Part shown: one piece after another, positions 15,846 through 23,191 of the stretch
Layout of the letters: the number at the start of each line of letters is the position of its first letter
How positions within the stretch are numbered: position 1 is the first letter of the stretch
The notes under the pieces: generated by a model
The model's database searches: none
What the model was told of the DNA's origin: nothing
Seen by the model: only the letters and a program-made list of their open reading frames with translations
NCBI RefSeq assembly: GCF_020075705.1
Contig: NZ_JAIQUM010000065.1
Span: 1 to 29,210 of the forward strand
DNA length: 29,210 nt
Source: Metabacillus rhizolycopersici
Lineage (GTDB): Bacteria; Bacillota; Bacilli; Bacillales; Bacillaceae
Direction: 5' to 3'
Program-made: the position numbers and the translations under genes

Positions 15846-16673
15846 TTACACTGCCTGCGTTTGCGAGTAAGTTTCGAGGTAGTCCTTTGCAGATTGCAAG
15901 CAACGTCGTGCATGTTCCTCATACCCTAATTCCTGCGCCCTTTTGTCATGTGGTAGTTCAATTGAATAAGGAATTTCAGGAATGCGATTCACGATGCTTG
16001 CAATATCAATGCCGCCCTCTCCAACATATAAACGTGCCTCGCGTAGGATTTTTGTCATTTCTTCTTTTGAAGCCGGAATTTCAGCGGGTGCATCACAGAG
16101 ATGGAGATAACGGAACCATTCACGAGGCACTGCATCTAAATCCTCAGCCTTGTCCCCTGCACGATGAAAATGATGGATATCTAGCATAAGACCGGCATTT
16201 TCCTGGTTAACTGTGCGAAGAACATCTAGTGTTCCCTTAAGATTAGTGACACTGGCAATCGGTACATACTCTAGTTCTACCGTTAGCCCAAAAGGTTTGG
16301 CTAGTTCGCAAAGTTCAGCAAAACGTTCGATGTACAAATTGCGATCGTTCGTCCAGATACTACTAAGAACATGACGCCCACCGAGTTCAGCAGCAACTTC
16401 CATTGCTGGCACATATCTTTTCGGATCGACATCATCGCAGATCCGAGCCAGTTCGATATCAAGAAGCTTAACACCCGTTTCATGAAGTGCGGTTTTTGTT
16501 TGCCGCATCATTTCCTTGTTTTCGGCTAACGCGTAGTTGGGTTCGCCAGGCAGACCCATGTAAATAGGTCTGATACTGACGAAATCGTATCCAGCTCTCG
16601 CGGCGAGATAAGTCATTTCGGGCGGTGTACATCCAAGCACTGTAAGATGGGCAAGTGAAAATTGTTTAGTCAT
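15846..16673 (-). CDS. TIM-barrel sugar-phosphate isomerase/dehydratase-like protein
   Basis: 275 residues from the ATG at 16673. GGAGG lies 11 bases upstream, and an alternative TTG six codons further out is less likely. It belongs to the xylose-isomerase-like TIM-barrel superfamily that includes inosose dehydratase (IolE), hydroxypyruvate isomerase and 3-dehydroshikimate dehydratases. Conserved metal-site candidates are the Glu in VELEYVP, the Asp and His in LMLDIHHFHRAG, the His in YLHLCDAP and the Glu in YSIELPHDKR. The gap to the upstream ThDP gene is 32 bases, so they are co-transcribed. Next to dehydroquinate dehydratase, a 3-dehydroshikimate or inosose-type dehydratase is possible, but similarity to AsbF by eye is weak. 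Function left open. Confidence 0.85.
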   Translation of the reverse strand: MTKQFSLAHLTVLGCTPPEMTYLAARAGYDFVSIRPIYMGLPGEPNYALAENKEMMRQTKTALHETGVKLLDIELARICDDVDPKRYVPAMEVAAELGGRHVLSSIWTNDRNLYIERFAELCELAKPFGLTVELEYVPIASVTNLKGTLDVLRTVNQENAGLMLDIHHFHRAGDKAEDLDAVPREWFRYLHLCDAPAEIPASKEEMTKILREARLYVGEGGIDIASIVNRIPEIPYSIELPHDKRAQELGYEEHARRCLQSAKDYLETYSQTQAV

Positions 16674-16705
16674 CTCCTTGTCTTCCTCCAATCGTGCTCT
16701 AATTT

Positions 16706-18469
16706 TTAGCTTTCAACAGCTACGTGATGAACCTTCTTATTCGGAGAATAAATATCCATTATATTCCAATGTCCAGAGGTTGGAGTTGGGATATTCTGCA
16801 TTTGAACGTCAATGACAACTGGCTTGTTAGATTCAATCGCTTGTTTCAATGCAGGTTTAAATTCTTCTGCAGATTGAATTTTCACACCTTCAACACCATA
16901 TGCCTTTGCAATTTGTGCGAAATCTGGTGAATAGGTTTCTCCATCTTTTTTAAATAAAGTTCCGAATGTTGTACCAAAATGAGCTTTTTCTAAGCCTGCA
17001 ATCGTACCGAAAGCATTGTTGTTCATAATAACCCAAACAACAGGTATATTTTCTTCAGCAGCTGTTGCAAGTACTGCTGGATTTTGTCCAAAGCCGCCAT
17101 CACCTACTAATGAAACAACGACTTTATCTGGTTGTGCAATTTTTGCTCCTAGAGCAGCTGGTGCACCAAATCCCATTGTTGCAAAACCACCTGGTGTAAG
17201 AACGGTTCCAGCTTCATAAATCGGAAATTGTTGTCCAACTCCGTTTTTATTCCAGCCTACATCCGTCGTAATATATGCATCCCTAGGAAGAACTTCGCGA
17301 ACCTCTTCTAAAATACGTTGTGGCTTCATAGGGAAAGAATTGTCTGTAATGTATTTTAAATTGCTATTCTTAAATTCTTCCCTGTTAGCGATGATTTCCT
17401 GTTTTAGCTCATCATTTTGTAATCCATTTGGTACCAATTCTTTTGCCACACGATTAAGCACAGTTAAAGCCTGTTTTAAATCGGCAACAACACCAATTTC
17501 AACTGGATAGTTTCTACCGATTTCGCTTGGTTCAATATCGATTTGGATTAATTTAGTTGGCGGAAAATTAAATGTATATTCTGATTCCCATGAACTTGAA
17601 TCAGCTTCTGCAAAACGAGTACCTAGAGCTAAAATATAATCTGCTTCTTTACACTTATCGTTTATAAACTTCGTTCCCCAGAATCCTGTCATTCCTAACG
17701 TTAATGGATTATCATCAGAAACTGCTCCTTTACCCATAAGAGAATGAGCCACAGGAATACTTAAGTGGTCAACCAACTCTCTTAATTCTTCAGCAGCATC
17801 AGCTAACATAATTCCTCCACCAACATAAAAGAGTGGTTTACTAGCATTTATTAATGTTTTAATTATCGTTTTAGCTGTTTCTTCATCAATCGTTGGTTTA
17901 TGAAGTGACTTTGTATTATGGTCTAGTCTTTCAAATAAAGTAGTATCAATTTCTTTTGAGAAGATATCCATCGGTACAGATACTAAAACTGGACCTGGAT
18001 TTCCACTTTCAGCAAGTTGGAAAGCCTTTTCAATAATCTCTGGAAATAAGTCCGGACGGTCGACACGCCAAGCACGCTTTACAAACGGACGATAGATTTC
18101 ATATTGGGAACCATCTGCATGTAAATTTACTTCTTGATGTGGATGTTTTCCGTAATAATGACTTGGAACATCACCAGCAATAACAACCATTGGAATAGAA
18201 TCTAACGCTGCGTTTGCAACACCTGTTGCAGCATTTGTTAAACCAGGACCTAAATGGCTTAGTACGACTGCAGTTTCCTTTTTCGCTCGTGCATAACCAT
18301 CAGCTATGTGTGCTGCAATTTGTTCATGTCTAGTATTAATAAATTTAATTGAACTCTTTTCTAACGCTGATAAGACTGCAATATTTGTATGGCCACATAG
18401 TCCAAAAATATGTTCAACGCCTCTATTTTCAAGGTATTTAATTAATTGATGTGAAATCAAATCTTTCAT
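16706..18469 (-). CDS. ThDP-dependent enzyme of the acetolactate synthase superfamily
   Basis: 587 residues with the three-domain layout of this superfamily. The N-terminal pyrimidine-binding domain holds the catalytic Glu, E49, in NTRHEQIAAHIADGYARA, and the central domain reads KPLFYVGGGIMLADAAEEL. The C-terminal domain holds the ThDP/Mg motif GDGGFGQ followed about 25 residues later by NNNAFGTI. LSHLGPGLTNAATGVANA and GNPGPVLVSVPMD are conserved in a little-studied subgroup annotated only as ThDP-binding protein. It carboligates or cleaves a 2-keto compound; candidates are a decarboxylase, a carboligase or an IolD-like ring hydrolase. Its start overlaps the alcohol dehydrogenase stop (ATGA), so the two are translationally coupled. 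I do not think it makes branched amino acids, as no small subunit (ilvN) is nearby. Confidence 0.9.
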   Translation of the reverse strand: MKDLISHQLIKYLENRGVEHIFGLCGHTNIAVLSALEKSSIKFINTRHEQIAAHIADGYARAKKETAVVLSHLGPGLTNAATGVANAALDSIPMVVIAGDVPSHYYGKHPHQEVNLHADGSQYEIYRPFVKRAWRVDRPDLFPEIIEKAFQLAESGNPGPVLVSVPMDIFSKEIDTTLFERLDHNTKSLHKPTIDEETAKTIIKTLINASKPLFYVGGGIMLADAAEELRELVDHLSIPVAHSLMGKGAVSDDNPLTLGMTGFWGTKFINDKCKEADYILALGTRFAEADSSSWESEYTFNFPPTKLIQIDIEPSEIGRNYPVEIGVVADLKQALTVLNRVAKELVPNGLQNDELKQEIIANREEFKNSNLKYITDNSFPMKPQRILEEVREVLPRDAYITTDVGWNKNGVGQQFPIYEAGTVLTPGGFATMGFGAPAALGAKIAQPDKVVVSLVGDGGFGQNPAVLATAAEENIPVVWVIMNNNAFGTIAGLEKAHFGTTFGTLFKKDGETYSPDFAQIAKAYGVEGVKIQSAEEFKPALKQAIESNKPVVIDVQMQNIPTPTSGHWNIMDIYSPNKKVHHVAVES

Positions 18470-19479
18470 TGGTTACCATCCTCCTTAAAGTTTAAAACGA
18501 TTTTTCCATATTTCCCTGAAACAGCTGCTTCATAAGCCCGTTCATACTCTTTAAATGGAATAATCTCCGATATAATTGGTTCTACATAAAAATCATCTTG
18601 CTTTAAATACTCCAGAGTCGTTTCAAAATCATCTGGGAAGTTATAAATAATCGATCCATATACCGTCAATTCATTTCTAACGACTCGTACAGCTGGAAAA
18701 TTCGCTTCCGGTGTAATTCCGATAAGTACGACAGAACCACCAGAACCGGCTATATGCATCGCCTGTTCCACAGATTGCTTTGCCCCCGCTGCTTCGATCA
18801 CTACATCAAAATTTCCATCCCCAACTTCGTCTGGATGTGCGGTTTTTATCTTTCCGAAGCTTTTGACCTTATCTAATTTCTCTTGGCTGATATCAATCGC
18901 TGTTATGTCTGCACCTAAATAGGTGGCTAACGCAATGGCAAGCATTCCCTCGGTACCACAGCCAATGACTGCAACTGAGGTGTCTTTTGTAATCGTCACC
19001 TTTCGGAAAGCATGGACGATAACCGCAAAAGGCTCAATTAAGACAGCTCTTTCATCTGGCATTTCATCAGGAATTGGCAATACATACTTCGATGAGATAA
19101 CAAACTCCTCTGCAAACCCTCCATCTGTGTTCACGCCTAACGACTGTTTATGTCGACAGATATTTGTCTTGCCTTTTAAACACAAATCACATTCACCACA
19201 ATATGAATTTGGCTGCACGACAATTTTTGTTCCAACACCATATTTAGCATCGCTACCTACTTCAATAATCGTTCCTAATAATTCATGTCCTGGTCGAATA
19301 GGATATGAAGCATGAGCAAATTTCCCTTTAAATACACCTATATCGGAACCGCAAATCCCACCATAAATTAATTTCACTTTCACCTCATCCCCTTTTAAAG
19401 AGGGTGAAGTCGGAAACTTTTTCAGTTCTAAATTACCTGGTTCGTTTATAATTAACCCTAGCACCTTTTTCACCACCAA
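18466..19479 (-). CDS. zinc-dependent alcohol/polyol dehydrogenase (MDR family)
   Basis: 337 residues of the medium-chain dehydrogenase family, like sorbitol or threonine dehydrogenases. Catalytic zinc ligands are C43 (GGICGSD) and H65-E66 (PGHE); the structural zinc site has C94, C97, C100 and C108 (YCGECDLCLKGKTNIC). The Rossmann motif is VIGCGTEG, and a downstream Asp (TAIDIS) favours NAD over NADP. The start is uncertain: TTG at 19479, then GTG at 19476 and 19473, with AGAAGG ten bases before the TTG. It follows the first aldehyde dehydrogenase by 44 bases and overlaps the ThDP gene by four. It presumably oxidises a hydroxyl of the pathway substrate to a ketone. Confidence 0.92.
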   Translation of the reverse strand: MVVKKVLGLIINEPGNLELKKFPTSPSLKGDEVKVKLIYGGICGSDIGVFKGKFAHASYPIRPGHELLGTIIEVGSDAKYGVGTKIVVQPNSYCGECDLCLKGKTNICRHKQSLGVNTDGGFAEEFVISSKYVLPIPDEMPDERAVLIEPFAVIVHAFRKVTITKDTSVAVIGCGTEGMLAIALATYLGADITAIDISQEKLDKVKSFGKIKTAHPDEVGDGNFDVVIEAAGAKQSVEQAMHIAGSGGSVVLIGITPEANFPAVRVVRNELTVYGSIIYNFPDDFETTLEYLKQDDFYVEPIISEIIPFKEYERAYEAAVSGKYGKIVLNFKEDGNQ

Positions 19480-19523
19480 TTATCGTCTACCTTCTTAACT
19501 CTTGCGCTAAATCTATCTCTGAA

Positions 19524-20963
19524 TCATTGATTGACAGGAAGCTGTAGTACAATCATCTTCGTTTCAGTCATATCCTCGATAGCATAGCGTGGACCTTCAC
19601 GACCAATTCCACTGTTCTTGATACCACCATATGGCCAATGATCTAATCTAAAATTAGACGTTCCATTGATCACTACTCCACCTACTTCAAGAGAGTGCGC
19701 TACTTTGCACGCTAAATCCATTTGATTTGTAAATAGTCCTGCTTGCAGACCGAAAGAAGAATCGTTTGTCTCTTTGATTGCTTCATCAATTGTTTCATAA
19801 GGAATAATACTTACAATTGGTCCAAACACTTCCTGACAAACAACTTTGCTTTGTTTAGAAGGATTTAATAATACGGTAGGTTCAACTGTTGCTCCATGTT
19901 GCTTTCCACCGCAGATTAATTCCGCTCCCATTTTAGTTGATTCGTCGATCCATTCCATGACACGATTTGCTGCATTTTTATCGACTAGACACCCTACATC
20001 TGAATCAGGATGTAAAGGATCTCCGATTTTCAGTTTTAATACTTCTTCTTTTAAAAGCTCTGTAAATTTAGGAACTACTGATTGGTGTACATAGATTCTT
20101 TGTACTGAAATACAGCTTTGTCCGGAATTACTGAATCCAGTTCTCGCACACATAGCTGCAGCTCGATTTAAATCAGCATCTTCATGAACAATCGTTGAAG
20201 CGTTTCCACCTAATTCAAGAAGGACTTTTTTCATGCCAGCTATTGCACAAATATTATTGCTAGCTACTACTCCTCCTGTGAAAGAAATGACATTGACACG
20301 GTCATCTTTTACAATTTGCTGACCAGTTTCTACTCCACCCAAAACCATGTTGATTGCATTTTCAGGGAAGCCTGCTTCTAATAACAGTTTTAAAAGCTCA
20401 GTTGCTATTAAAGCTGTTTGTGGTGCTGGTTTTAAAATCACGCTATTACCAGCTGCAAATGCTGGACCAACTTTATGACAAACTAAGTTTAATGGAGCGT
20501 TGAATGGTGTAATCGCTGCTATCAAGCCCACCGGTACACGAAACGTTGATGCAATTGCTTGTGTTCCTCTCTCAGATGCATCACCCGGTAGCGTCTCACC
20601 TAATAATCTCTTAGCTTCTTCACCTGACAATTCCAACGTCTCAATTGAACGCGACACTTCATCAAGCGTATTTTTTAAAGGTTTTCCTAATTCTAGAGAA
20701 ATCAGTTTTGCGAATCGCTCTTTCTCATTTTCTAGTAAACTCGCAGCTTTTTTTAAAATTTGTGCCCTTTGGTGAGATGGAATACTAGCAATCTGCTTTT
20801 TCGCGTTAAAAGCTGATGCTAAAGCGTTTTCAACATCATCATTTGTTGCTAAAATTTGTTCACCAATTGTTTCACCAGAATAAGGGCTGATTACAGGAAC
20901 GCTTTCACGTCCAGATGTAATCCATTCGCCATTAATATAAGGTTGTGCTATTTTAATACTCAC
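19524..20963 (-). CDS. NAD(P)-dependent aldehyde dehydrogenase, copy 1
   Basis: 479 residues, full-length ALDH superfamily and closest by eye to the lactaldehyde-dehydrogenase-like group (GQSCISVQRIYVH motif). Catalytic C284 and E250 (LLELGGN) and N155 (PFNAP) are present, as is the cofactor lysine K178 (ILKP). The nucleotide-loop motif FTGGVVAS has Ala where most ALDHs have the second Gly of GSTxxG. It starts with GTG at 20963, supported by GAAGGTGGGGG. It is the promoter-proximal gene of a coupled run with the alcohol dehydrogenase, ThDP enzyme and TIM-barrel genes. A TTAGATCGATCTAA operator stands about 110 bases upstream. The aldehyde substrate is unknown; a hydroxy- or semialdehyde from the ThDP step is the natural guess. 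Confidence 0.93.
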   Translation of the reverse strand: MSIKIAQPYINGEWITSGRESVPVISPYSGETIGEQILATNDDVENALASAFNAKKQIASIPSHQRAQILKKAASLLENEKERFAKLISLELGKPLKNTLDEVSRSIETLELSGEEAKRLLGETLPGDASERGTQAIASTFRVPVGLIAAITPFNAPLNLVCHKVGPAFAAGNSVILKPAPQTALIATELLKLLLEAGFPENAINMVLGGVETGQQIVKDDRVNVISFTGGVVASNNICAIAGMKKVLLELGGNASTIVHEDADLNRAAAMCARTGFSNSGQSCISVQRIYVHQSVVPKFTELLKEEVLKLKIGDPLHPDSDVGCLVDKNAANRVMEWIDESTKMGAELICGGKQHGATVEPTVLLNPSKQSKVVCQEVFGPIVSIIPYETIDEAIKETNDSSFGLQAGLFTNQMDLACKVAHSLEVGGVVINGTSNFRLDHWPYGGIKNSGIGREGPRYAIEDMTETKMIVLQLPVNQ

Positions 20964-21069
20964 GTGTTTCCCCCACCTTCTTTTCTTTATCCCATGAATG
21001 GAAAATTCAGCTATAAGTATGATTGGTTTATCACTCGACTGGTCTAATTAATTCTTCTTTACTATCTTT

Positions 21070-21085
21070 ATTAGATCGATCTAAT
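21070..21085. promoter_or_regulatory. TTAGATCGATCTAA operator upstream of ALDH copy 1
   Basis: The perfect 16-base palindrome ATTAGATCGATCTAAT lies between the two aldehyde dehydrogenase genes. Upstream -10 candidates on the minus strand (TTTATT or TATTTA) are poor, so it may act as an internal roadblock on read-through from copy 2 as well as on a local promoter. Confidence 0.75.
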
Positions 21086-21143
21086 TTTAAATAAATCATA
21101 ACTCTTCCTTATCTATATTTCTTGTTATGATTCAGTCTCTCAC

Positions 21144-22583
21144 TTACTCCTCAACAGGAAGCTGTAATACAATCATTTTTGTTTCTGTCATATCCTCAAT
21201 TGCGAAACGAGGACCTTCACGACCAATTCCACTATTCTTCACGCCACCATATGGCCAATGATCTAGTCTAAAATTCGAAGTTCCATTAATGACTACACCA
21301 CCGACTTCCAATAAGTGAGCTACTTTGTAAGCTAAATCCATTTGATTCGTGAATAGACCTGCTTGAAGTCCAAAGGATGAGTCATTTGTCTCTTCAATTG
21401 CTTCTTCAATTGTTTCATAAGGAATAATGCTTACAATTGGTCCAAATACTTCATCGCAAACAACTTTACTATTTTTAGGTGGGTTTAGTAGAATTGTTGG
21501 TTCTACTGTCGCTCCGTGCTGTTTACCACCGCATATTACCTTCGCACCTAACTGAACAGCTTCATTAATCCAGTCCATTACACGTGTAGCTGCATTCGTA
21601 TCCACTACACAACCAACATCTGTATCAGGTAATAAAGGATCTCCTATTTTCAGCTTTACTACTTCTTCTTTTAATAGTTCTGTAAATTCTGGAACAACTG
21701 ATTGATGTACATAGATTCTTTGTACCGAAATACAACTTTGCCCTGAATTACTAAATCCTGTTCTTGCACACATAACTGCAGCACGTTTTATATCTGCATC
21801 ATCATGGATGATCGTAGATGCATTTCCACCTAATTCAAGCAGCACCTTTTTCATACCTGCTAATTCACATATATTTGTGCTAGCCACTAATCCACCAGTG
21901 AATGAAATCACATTGACACGGTCATCTTTTACAATTTGTTGTGCAATTTGTCGTCTGCCAAGAACCATATTGATCGCATTCTCAGGAAATCCAGCTTCCA
22001 ACAATAATTTTAAAAGTTCAGTCGCGATCAACGTCGTTTGCGAAGATGGCTTTAAGATTACACTGTTCCCTGCTGCAAATGCTGGACCAATCTTATGACA
22101 TACAAGATTCAAAGGAGCATTAAATGGTGTAATCGCAGCTACAACACCAACAGGTACCCGGAAAGTAGAAGCAATCGCTCTTGTTCCTCTTTCAGAAGCA
22201 TCACCCGGTAACGTTTCTCCAGTTAATCTCTTAGCTTCTTCACCTGACAGTTCTAACGTTTCAATTGATCTGGCCACTTCATCAAGCGTATTTTTTAAAG
22301 GTTTTCCTAATTCCAGAGATATCAGTTTTGCGAATCGTTCTTTCTCATTTTCTAGTAGACTCGCAGCTTTCTTTAAAATTTGTGCCCTTTGATAAGATGG
22401 GATACTAGCAACCTGCTTTTTCGCGTTAAAAGTTGCTGCCAAAGCATTTTCAACATCATCTTTTGTTGCTAAAATTTGTTCACCAATTGTTTCACCAGAA
22501 TAGGGGCTGATTACAGGAACGCTTTCACGTCCAGATGTAATCCATTCACCATTAATATAGGGTTGTGCTGATTTTATACCCAT
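21144..22583 (-). CDS. aldehyde dehydrogenase, copy 2 (recent duplicate)
   Basis: 479 residues, equal in length to copy 1 and very similar throughout, including long identical DNA stretches at both ends. I start at 22583 (MGIKSAQPYI), where GAAGGTGGG lies six bases upstream; ten upstream codons are also open. Catalytic C284, E250, N155 and K178 are kept. The copies differ sharply at residues 210-214: copy 1 has GVETG, the usual cofactor-binding glycine loop, while copy 2 has RRQIA. That could alter cofactor use or cripple the enzyme. It has its own promoter with an operator at the start point, and 180 bases with another operator separate it from copy 1. Confidence 0.9.
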   Translation of the reverse strand: MGIKSAQPYINGEWITSGRESVPVISPYSGETIGEQILATKDDVENALAATFNAKKQVASIPSYQRAQILKKAASLLENEKERFAKLISLELGKPLKNTLDEVARSIETLELSGEEAKRLTGETLPGDASERGTRAIASTFRVPVGVVAAITPFNAPLNLVCHKIGPAFAAGNSVILKPSSQTTLIATELLKLLLEAGFPENAINMVLGRRQIAQQIVKDDRVNVISFTGGLVASTNICELAGMKKVLLELGGNASTIIHDDADIKRAAVMCARTGFSNSGQSCISVQRIYVHQSVVPEFTELLKEEVVKLKIGDPLLPDTDVGCVVDTNAATRVMDWINEAVQLGAKVICGGKQHGATVEPTILLNPPKNSKVVCDEVFGPIVSIIPYETIEEAIEETNDSSFGLQAGLFTNQMDLAYKVAHLLEVGGVVINGTSNFRLDHWPYGGVKNSGIGREGPRFAIEDMTETKMIVLQLPVEE

Positions 22584-22684
22584 GAATTTCCCACCTTCTT
22601 TTCTTAATCTCACTTGAATTGAATTAAAGATTCAACTATTTGCATTACTTGTATTCACTAATTCCTTAAACTTATTTTCTTTCG

Positions 22685-22731
22685 TTAGATCGATCTAATA
22701 AATTAGTAGGTCAGCTTATTTCTTACAGCAA
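22685..22731 (-). promoter_or_regulatory. ALDH copy 2 promoter with operator at the start point
   Basis: On the minus strand: TTGCTG (22731-22726), 17-base spacer, TACTAA (22708-22703), then four bases, then TTAGATCGATCTAA (22698-22685). The operator thus covers +1. The geometry matches the MFS and membrane-protein promoters. Confidence 0.7.
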
Positions 22732-22785
22732 ATAGATCAAGTCAACAAGATCCTCCAATAAAAGGCGATTATAGTTTCACACTAT

Positions 22786-22805
22786 TAATTAGATCGATCT
22801 AATTA
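22786..22805. promoter_or_regulatory. TTAGATCGATCTAA operator, extended to 20 bp
   Basis: TAATTAGATCGATCTAATTA is an exact 20-base palindrome. It lies upstream of both divergent promoters and is likely an auxiliary binding site. Confidence 0.75.
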
Positions 22806-22869
22806 TTAATGTGAAGCTTCACATTTTCATTTTAATAATGAATAAATTGGAGTAATTTAAATCTAAATA

Positions 22870-22883
22870 TAAAATCGCTTACA
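22870..22883 (+). promoter_or_regulatory. cre site in the divergent region
   Basis: TAAAATCGCTTACA matches the cre consensus TGWAANCGNTNWCA at 13 of 14 positions, roughly midway between the ALDH copy 2 and membrane-protein promoters. Confidence 0.6.
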
Positions 22884-22954
22884 CTCTAATGCTCAGATAA
22901 TTTAGAGGCATCTTTTCTTATTACATGGAAAAATACCCAATTAACTTTAGTTCT

Positions 22955-22978
22955 ATTTATTAGATCGATCTAATAAAT
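22955..22978. promoter_or_regulatory. TTAGATCGATCTAA operator, extended to 24 bp
   Basis: The longest exact palindrome of the set: 24 bases, with TTTAT and ATAAA-type flanks added to the 14-base core (22960-22973). Probably a high-affinity auxiliary operator. Confidence 0.75.
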
Positions 22979-22983
22979 CGTTT

Positions 22984-22997
22984 AGTAAGCGTTATCA
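22984..22997 (-). promoter_or_regulatory. cre-like site
   Basis: On the minus strand TGATAACGCTTACT matches the cre consensus TGWAANCGNTNWCA at 12 of 14 positions, six bases from the 24-bp operator. Confidence 0.45.
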
Positions 22998-23121
22998 TCA
23001 TCTTACAACAAATTACATATGCTAGCAACATCATTTTTAAAAAATTTAGAAAATTCCTTCTAGATCATTTCGTGTTTACTTTAATTTCTATTATTAATAA
23101 TATTTTCTGTTTCTTTATTCT

Positions 23122-23168
23122 TTGGTAAAATTTGCGATTGTAGTATATTAAAGATTAGATCGATCTAA
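23122..23168 (+). promoter_or_regulatory. promoter and operator of the membrane-protein gene
   Basis: TTGGTA (23122-23127), 16-base spacer, TATATT (23144-23149), then five bases and a perfect TTAGATCGATCTAA (23155-23168) covering the expected start. AAAGGAAG follows as the ribosome binding site. Confidence 0.72.
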
Positions 23169-23191
23169 ATTTAGAAAGGAAGCCTTGACAA

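Larger units (their letters stand above)
22584..23191. other. divergent control region rich in operators
   Basis: 608 bases between two divergently transcribed genes, with no gene on either strand. It holds four exact TTAGATCGATCTAA sites (22685, 22789, 22960, 23155), one good and one fair cre site, and a promoter at each end. The operator centres are 104, 171 and 195 bases apart, which would suit looping by a tetrameric or bridging repressor. Confidence 0.75.

Noticed and set aside
16706..18469. Naming the ThDP enzyme IlvB, Gcl, Xsc or IolD
   Set aside because: It shares only superfamily motifs with these; no small subunit and none of the specific neighbouring genes are present.
18923..19315. 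130-codon plus-strand frame inside the alcohol dehydrogenase gene
   Set aside because: Antisense shadow of the Rossmann and zinc-site coding region; no ribosome binding site and no protein-like motifs.
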